Shown: piece by piece, positions 30,927 to 35,051 of the stretch
Layout of the letters: each line of letters starts with the position of its first letter
Position numbering within the stretch: position 1 is the first letter of the stretch
Assembly (NCBI GenBank): GCA_037131145.1
Contig: JBAXRP010000013.1
Coordinates: 1-35,051 of the forward strand
Length of the DNA stretch: 35,051 nt
From: CAIVAT01 sp037131145
Lineage (GTDB): Bacteria > Bacteroidota > Bacteroidia > Bacteroidales > FEN-979
Direction of reading: 5' to 3'
Notes under the pieces: model-generated
Told to the model about the DNA's origin: nothing
Databases searched by the model: none
Seen by the model: the letters and a program-made list of their open reading frames with translations, nothing else
Translations under genes and position numbers: made by a program

Positions 30927-32456
30927 TTATTTTTCAATTACACGAAGGATGGAAAACGATTCCCAACCATTTAACAGTCCGGCATATTTCGGATATGTTG
31001 CCAGCCCAAGCATTGACTTTGGCTCCAACGCCAGAACAATCATGTTGCCTTTCAATTGGGCTGTGGAAAGGAAATAATATTGATTATCTTTGATTGTTAT
31101 CGGAAATTTCATAGCTACCGCATCTGGGTTTGCAACAATGTCGCCTTCAAAATCAATGGAGTCAACACGGTTGATCAGATACGATTCGATTTTATACGCC
31201 CCCGTGTCTTTAAATAAAGTCAGTTTCAGCGATTGGTTGGTTGCCCAAGCGGCGACTTCCTGCCGATCCCCCGGGATCAAATAGCCAACCGGCTTTTTAA
31301 CGTCATATATTGATTTTACCACCGGGCGATAATCGCTTACCGTGACAACTGAATCTTTGCCCGAGAAATAGGAAAGCAACGGGATTTTCAGCTTTTTACC
31401 ATTCGCTGCATGTTCCGATTGAACAGAAACTTCTTCGCCTGGAATACCGGCAATTATTTTTTTTCTTCCGTCGGCAACAATTTCTTTGATCTGGTCTTTA
31501 TGAAGATAAACGTACTCAAGCATCCCACGCATACCGGTCATCTGCCCTTCGGCGCGATGTTTAAGGTTTTCAATGGAATCATCCTTGCCGTTCATCCCTT
31601 CCTGGATAAAGGAAAATGTGTTCTGGATTCCGAAACTCTGCCGTCCGTCATTGACGTCAAAAGTGCTGTGCCTGATATAATCAATCTCCGGAGGTCCGCC
31701 CGGACAATATTCAAATGATGAAAACTTGCGGTTGCTCAGGTATTTTAAAATGAAAGGAATATAATTTTCGTTGGATAATTTCCTGATCGCTTTTGAAACA
31801 TTCACGTTGGTTGTTCCGCCAATTGTAATATCTGAATTTTTCCGGTACCCGTATTTTTTCCATGCCTCACCATAAGGTGAATACTCGTGCACATCTACTG
31901 TCACCTCAAAAAGATATTTGTCGAAAAAGGCATGCAATGCAAACGTTTCAGGTTCGGTAAGGATCAGGTGGTTGCGGTTCAGATCCATGTTGTTTGCATT
32001 CCGCCTTTTATTTGTCTCCGAACCATCGGGATTCATTTGGGGAACCAGCGCAAAATCAATCTTATCGAAAAGATACCTGTTCTCAGGTTTCAGCAAGGTT
32101 TGCGCAAGCAGCAAAGCCCCTTCCTTTCCCGATTGTTCATTGCCATGCTGTTGCGCAAAGACGAGAACTTTTATTTTTGATGAATCCTTCCCGAATTCCG
32201 TCGAAGAAAAGGTGAGTGCATAAAGATCTCTCCATTCAACCGACTGACCGATATTTTCAACTTTCACCAAATCAGATTTTGCATCAAGCGCCTTAATAAA
32301 AGTGGTTAATTCATTATAAGAAGTGAGCTTCTGATAGCCGTTTTTCTCTAACGGTAGCATCGTTTCCTGGGAAAAAACAAACAAGGGAAACGCAAAAAAG
32401 ATCAGAATTGCTATCGTTGTTTTCAATAGGTTCAATATTTCATCATCATTAATCAT
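30927..32456 (-). CDS. Exported M14-family zinc carboxypeptidase
   Basis: The 509-residue protein has a short hydrophilic head, then a signal/anchor segment TIAILIFFAFPLFVFSQ. The M14 domain shows zinc ligands H104 and E107 (QQHGNEQSGKEG), MNPDGSE, the substrate-binding DLNRNH and third ligand H190 (VDVHEYSPYGE). FIQEGMNGKDD at about 286 is a candidate for the region of the general base Glu. The C-terminal 170 residues are an additional beta-rich region of unknown role. It removes C-terminal residues from peptides outside the cytoplasm. The ATG overlaps the stop of the upstream dehydrogenase-like gene by 4 bases (ATGA), which supports both the start and translational coupling. Confidence 0.92.
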   Translation of the reverse strand: MINDDEILNLLKTTIAILIFFAFPLFVFSQETMLPLEKNGYQKLTSYNELTTFIKALDAKSDLVKVENIGQSVEWRDLYALTFSSTEFGKDSSKIKVLVFAQQHGNEQSGKEGALLLAQTLLKPENRYLFDKIDFALVPQMNPDGSETNKRRNANNMDLNRNHLILTEPETFALHAFFDKYLFEVTVDVHEYSPYGEAWKKYGYRKNSDITIGGTTNVNVSKAIRKLSNENYIPFILKYLSNRKFSSFEYCPGGPPEIDYIRHSTFDVNDGRQSFGIQNTFSFIQEGMNGKDDSIENLKHRAEGQMTGMRGMLEYVYLHKDQIKEIVADGRKKIIAGIPGEEVSVQSEHAANGKKLKIPLLSYFSGKDSVVTVSDYRPVVKSIYDVKKPVGYLIPGDRQEVAAWATNQSLKLTLFKDTGAYKIESYLINRVDSIDFEGDIVANPDAVAMKFPITIKDNQYYFLSTAQLKGNMIVLALEPKSMLGLATYPKYAGLLNGWESFSILRVIEK

Positions 32457-33631
32457 CGTGCCAAACCGCTAATACTTTCCCGGTAAACCACGCCGCGGTC
32501 TTTCAAGCCATTAAGTAAATAGGCTACACATTCAGGCTGTTTTCCAATGAATTCAGGAACGGAAATTCCTTTGCGGGAATAAAGTCCGGCAGCAATCATG
32601 CGCAGAGCCACTGTTGCCGAGTAACCTGTGGTGCGAGCCATGGAATGAACACGGGTGTCAGGATCGTATCTGTCGAATAGATCCCAGGTGTACCGGGTAA
32701 ATTTTCCATCTTTCTTTCCTTCAACCATCACCTGCATTACAGTAATGTCAACCTCCCCATCCTTCAGTTTCCATTTCGGGAAAAGCAGTTTTGCCGTAAG
32801 ATCCATGGGCTTTATTCTGACTCCGCTCACTTCAATTTCCTCCTGGCTAAAAAATCCGGTTTCGCGCAACACCCGCATTTTTTCGATGTGGCCCGGATAC
32901 CGGAGAGTCTTTTCTTTCATGTTGGGACATTTCACGGTATGAGCCAGCGAGCGTAACCCGTCGGTGTTAAATGCTTCGAGTGTTCCGATACCTGGAAAAT
33001 TCAGCAATTCGGGGTCGGAAAGAGCGGGTTTTACAATTAATTTGCCATTTTCAATGTATCGCGCCGGGCGGGTGTACTCCTCGATTACGTCTATCGGTGA
33101 AAAAACAGCTTTGTATTCATAAGGCCATTCGCGGATTTCAGGAAGGCCGCCAACCATGTAAAGAATGTTTTCAGTTTCATCGAGCAGGTGATCGGCATAC
33201 CCGATAAGGACGTTGCACATACCGGGAGCCACACCCATGTCCATGATTGCTGTTACATTATTCCGGCGGGCAAGTTCGTCAAGTTCGAAGGGATCTTCAA
33301 TGAAGAAGGCAATGTCAACAACATTTTTTCCGGCGGCAATGATGGCTTTCAGCGTTTGAAACCCCATGAAACCCGGCACAGCATTGAGCGCCATGTCGTA
33401 TTCCTTTACCAATTTTGCGACGCCGGCAGGGTCGCTAAGATCGGTGACAATGGTTTTAATATCTTTACCAACTGCCATGCGACCCGCGTTTTGTGTTCGT
33501 TGCCGTTCAGCAAGATTCAGTAGAGATTCCTGATTTATATCAGCAACTGCGACTTCGAATTCATTGTTGCAGGCAAGATCGATAGCCATTGGCCCGCCAA
33601 CAAGACCTGCGCCCAGAACGATAATCTTCAT
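32453..33631 (-). CDS. Saccharopine dehydrogenase / lysine dehydrogenase-like oxidoreductase
   Basis: The 392-residue enzyme starts with a Rossmann nucleotide-binding motif (IIVLGAGLVGGPMAIDLA, residues 3-20). It continues with LNAVPGFMGFQTLKAIIAAG, VVDIAFF and MDMGVAPGMCNVLIGYA, hallmarks of the saccharopine dehydrogenase-like family that includes bacterial lysine 6-dehydrogenase. It is cytoplasmic and NAD(P)-dependent by family. The exact substrate (saccharopine, lysine or another amino acid) cannot be decided from sequence alone. First gene of the operon with the M14 peptidase and the racemase-family enzyme, it probably oxidises an amino acid released by the peptidases. Lysine can replace part of the arginine in some cyanophycins, an attractive but unproven link. 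Confidence 0.88.
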   Translation of the reverse strand: MKIIVLGAGLVGGPMAIDLACNNEFEVAVADINQESLLNLAERQRTQNAGRMAVGKDIKTIVTDLSDPAGVAKLVKEYDMALNAVPGFMGFQTLKAIIAAGKNVVDIAFFIEDPFELDELARRNNVTAIMDMGVAPGMCNVLIGYADHLLDETENILYMVGGLPEIREWPYEYKAVFSPIDVIEEYTRPARYIENGKLIVKPALSDPELLNFPGIGTLEAFNTDGLRSLAHTVKCPNMKEKTLRYPGHIEKMRVLRETGFFSQEEIEVSGVRIKPMDLTAKLLFPKWKLKDGEVDITVMQVMVEGKKDGKFTRYTWDLFDRYDPDTRVHSMARTTGYSATVALRMIAAGLYSRKGISVPEFIGKQPECVAYLLNGLKDRGVVYRESISGLAR

Positions 33632-33664
33632 AATTCAGAATTTAAATTAGAAACTATTTTTACC

Positions 33665-33683
33665 GCTGTAAAACATTTACAGC
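33665..33683 (-). promoter_or_regulatory. Perfect palindrome upstream of the dehydrogenase-peptidase operon
   Basis: GCTGTAAA (33665-33672) and TTTACAGC (33676-33683) flank a 3-base centre, 34 bases before the ATG at 33631. A T-run follows only on the plus strand, where no gene needs ending, so an operator or 5'-UTR hairpin is preferred over a terminator. Confidence 0.5.
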
Positions 33684-33767
33684 ATTTTTTTTCATGCAAT
33701 TCAGGAAGGTGTTTTTGAATACAAATACTATCTTCCAAACCTGGTTTTATTGTATTTCGAGTTGCTG

Positions 33768-35051
33768 TCAGACGACCAACCCATGTTTATTAATTTTTTT
33801 CAATAAAGCCTCCATATCAAAAGGTTTGGCTATATAATCATCACATCCGGCGTCAAAAGCTCTGTTTTCATCGCCGCTCAGGGCATACGCGGTAATTGCG
33901 ATAACAGGCAAGTCGGGGCGGAAGGCTTTTATCATTTCGGTAGCGACAAAACCATCCATGATTGGCATTTTCAAATCCATCAGAACAAGAGATATCGTTG
34001 GATTACTGTGGCAGGCATCAACGGCTTGGCGCCCGTCGTTGACAATAAGCAAATCAACTTCTTTCTTTTGGAGAATGCGTATCAATAAAAGTCTGCCAGA
34101 TTCTTCGTCTTCTGCAATTAGTATAAGGGGTTTACCTGTTGTTTTTACAACGGTCTTTTGAAAAACCGGTTGTTCGTCGCCGGTAATTTCAACCGGTATT
34201 GTGAAAAAGATTGAGGAACCATTGTCTATTTCTGATTCAAGCCATACGCTGCCTCCAAGCAGTTCCACAATTCCTTTTACTATTGACAATCCCAGCCCGC
34301 TGCCTTCGTGTCCGCGCGTATCGGATGGGTTTGCCTGCATAAAAGAGTCGAAAATGTTTGCCTGCGATTCTTTTTTAATACCGACGCCCGTATCTTTTAC
34401 AAAAAATTTCAACTCACTATTATTTTCTTCAAAACCAAAAGTAATTGAACCATAATTTGTAAATTTTATTGCATTGTCAACCAAATGGTGTAATACCTTG
34501 GACAACAGTTCAGAGTCGGAGTTGATTTGCAATTTATTTGCTGAGGGTGAGGTTAGAATATTTAATATCAGATTTTTGGATTGACACGGTTTCAGGAACT
34601 TGTAATAAATTTCATCCAGCAAATCGCAGGGGGCGAACAGTTTTTTCAGCATCTTTTGATTCCTCGAAACAAGGAGTGAGATATCCATATAATCGGTTAC
34701 AGTGTTTATCAACCGGGCGCTGTTTGATTTTACAATGGAAAGGTAATGTTCTCTTTGTCCCGCGGTTAATTCCGGATCAGCCATTAATTGACTAAAACCT
34801 ATAATACCGTTCAAAGGTGTACGGATTTCGTGTGAAATGTTATTCATGAAAGAAGTTTTCAGGCGATCGCCCGATTCCGCCTGCTCTTTGGCAATTAACA
34901 ATTCGGCATTTGTTTGCTGCAATTCTTCCTGCGTTTGTTTTTGAGAAATCATTTTTTGGTGAAGTTCATAAGTGCGCTCTTCAACGAGGAGCTTGAGCTT
35001 ATTGCGCTGAAACCGAATAAGGAAATAGTAAACGCCAAAAAACAGAAGGAG
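33768..35051 (-). CDS. Membrane hybrid histidine kinase with C-terminal receiver (5' end cut by window)
   Basis: The frame is open to the right edge. Reading inward from 35051 it starts with a transmembrane segment LLLFFGVYYFLIRF, then a coiled-coil linker KLKLLVEERTYELHQK. HisKA follows with NISHEIRTPLNGIIGF, and the HATPase has LVDNAIKFT, DTGVGIK and GSGLGLSI. A C-terminal receiver has phospho-acceptor LVLMDLKMPIMDGF and Lys in YIAKPFD. The TM-VEERTxEL arrangement is common in hybrid kinases whose missing N-terminus is a periplasmic sensor, often a propeller, but that part is not visible. The kinase core is a paralogue of those at 9969-12809 and 12813-14324. An internal ATG at 34952 is not the true start. 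Confidence 0.92.
   Translation of the reverse strand, partial: LLLFFGVYYFLIRFQRNKLKLLVEERTYELHQKMISQKQTQEELQQTNAELLIAKEQAESGDRLKTSFMNNISHEIRTPLNGIIGFSQLMADPELTAGQREHYLSIVKSNSARLINTVTDYMDISLLVSRNQKMLKKLFAPCDLLDEIYYKFLKPCQSKNLILNILTSPSANKLQINSDSELLSKVLHHLVDNAIKFTNYGSITFGFEENNSELKFFVKDTGVGIKKESQANIFDSFMQANPSDTRGHEGSGLGLSIVKGIVELLGGSVWLESEIDNGSSIFFTIPVEITGDEQPVFQKTVVKTTGKPLILIAEDEESGRLLLIRILQKKEVDLLIVNDGRQAVDACHSNPTISLVLMDLKMPIMDGFVATEMIKAFRPDLPVIAITAYALSGDENRAFDAGCDDYIAKPFDMEALLKKINKHGLVV

Noticed and set aside
33665..33693. Hairpin plus T-run read as a plus-strand intrinsic terminator
   Set aside because: There is no plus-strand gene within 4 kb upstream that would need it; a role for the minus-strand operon is more likely.

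Overview
The window looks like a chromosomal segment of a Bacteroidota (Bacteroidetes) bacterium, probably aquatic. The reasons are a SusC/SusD pair, a protein with a C-terminal Por/type IX secretion (T9SS) sorting domain, many PAS-rich hybrid histidine kinases, several TAnnTTTG-type -7 promoter boxes, and start codons that mostly lack a Shine-Dalgarno sequence. No rRNA, tRNA, CRISPR array, transposase or integrase was found.

Region 1 (1-5770, minus strand) is a gas vesicle operon. Read from its promoter it encodes GvpA, two coiled-coil GvpC-like proteins that share a repeat module, a six-motif DnaJ-type zinc-finger protein without a J domain, a 61-residue coiled-coil protein, GvpN, a 104-residue coiled-coil protein, a GvpJ-type shell paralogue, an Hsp20 chaperone (GvpH-like) and an ArsA/Get3-type ATPase cut by the left edge. 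Upstream (6085-9410) a soluble REC-PAS-PAS histidine kinase and an NtrC-class sigma-54 response regulator form an operon reading toward gvpA. The gap before gvpA holds a sigma-54-like box and palindromic repeats that could be the regulator's binding sites. GvpF/L, G and K are absent here and may lie beyond the left edge.

Region 2 (9.9-14.5 kb) holds two tail-to-tail paralogous sensor kinases, one with an N-terminal PocR ligand domain and one with an N-terminal receiver. A 51-codon scrap of a third kinase lies beside them. Region 3 (14.5-17.3 kb) has a YfcC-type membrane carrier and a T9SS-exported protein, followed by a strong terminator. Region 4 (17.4-19.6 kb) is an AT-rich restriction-modification pair whose nuclease gene has no normal start and appears 5'-damaged.

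Region 5 (19.65-27.76 kb) is the most interesting. A minus-strand operon encodes a secreted cyanophycinase, SusC, SusD and a PKD/YWTD-propeller surface lipoprotein. The isoaspartyl dipeptidase IadA is divergent from it. Together these could cut cyanophycin (a cyanobacterial Asp-Arg polymer) outside the cell, import the beta-Asp-Arg dipeptides through SusCD, and split them to Asp and Arg. The cassette is bracketed by two same-orientation copies of a palindromic repeat element. A gas vesicle-bearing, buoyant bacterium able to feed on cyanobacterial storage polymer is a coherent ecological picture, but this is inference.

Region 6 (27.9-33.6 kb) continues the peptide theme: a PA-domain M28 peptidase, then a minus-strand operon of a saccharopine/lysine dehydrogenase-like enzyme, an M14 carboxypeptidase and an N-acylamino acid racemase/OSBS-family enzyme. 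The right edge cuts a membrane-bound hybrid histidine kinase.
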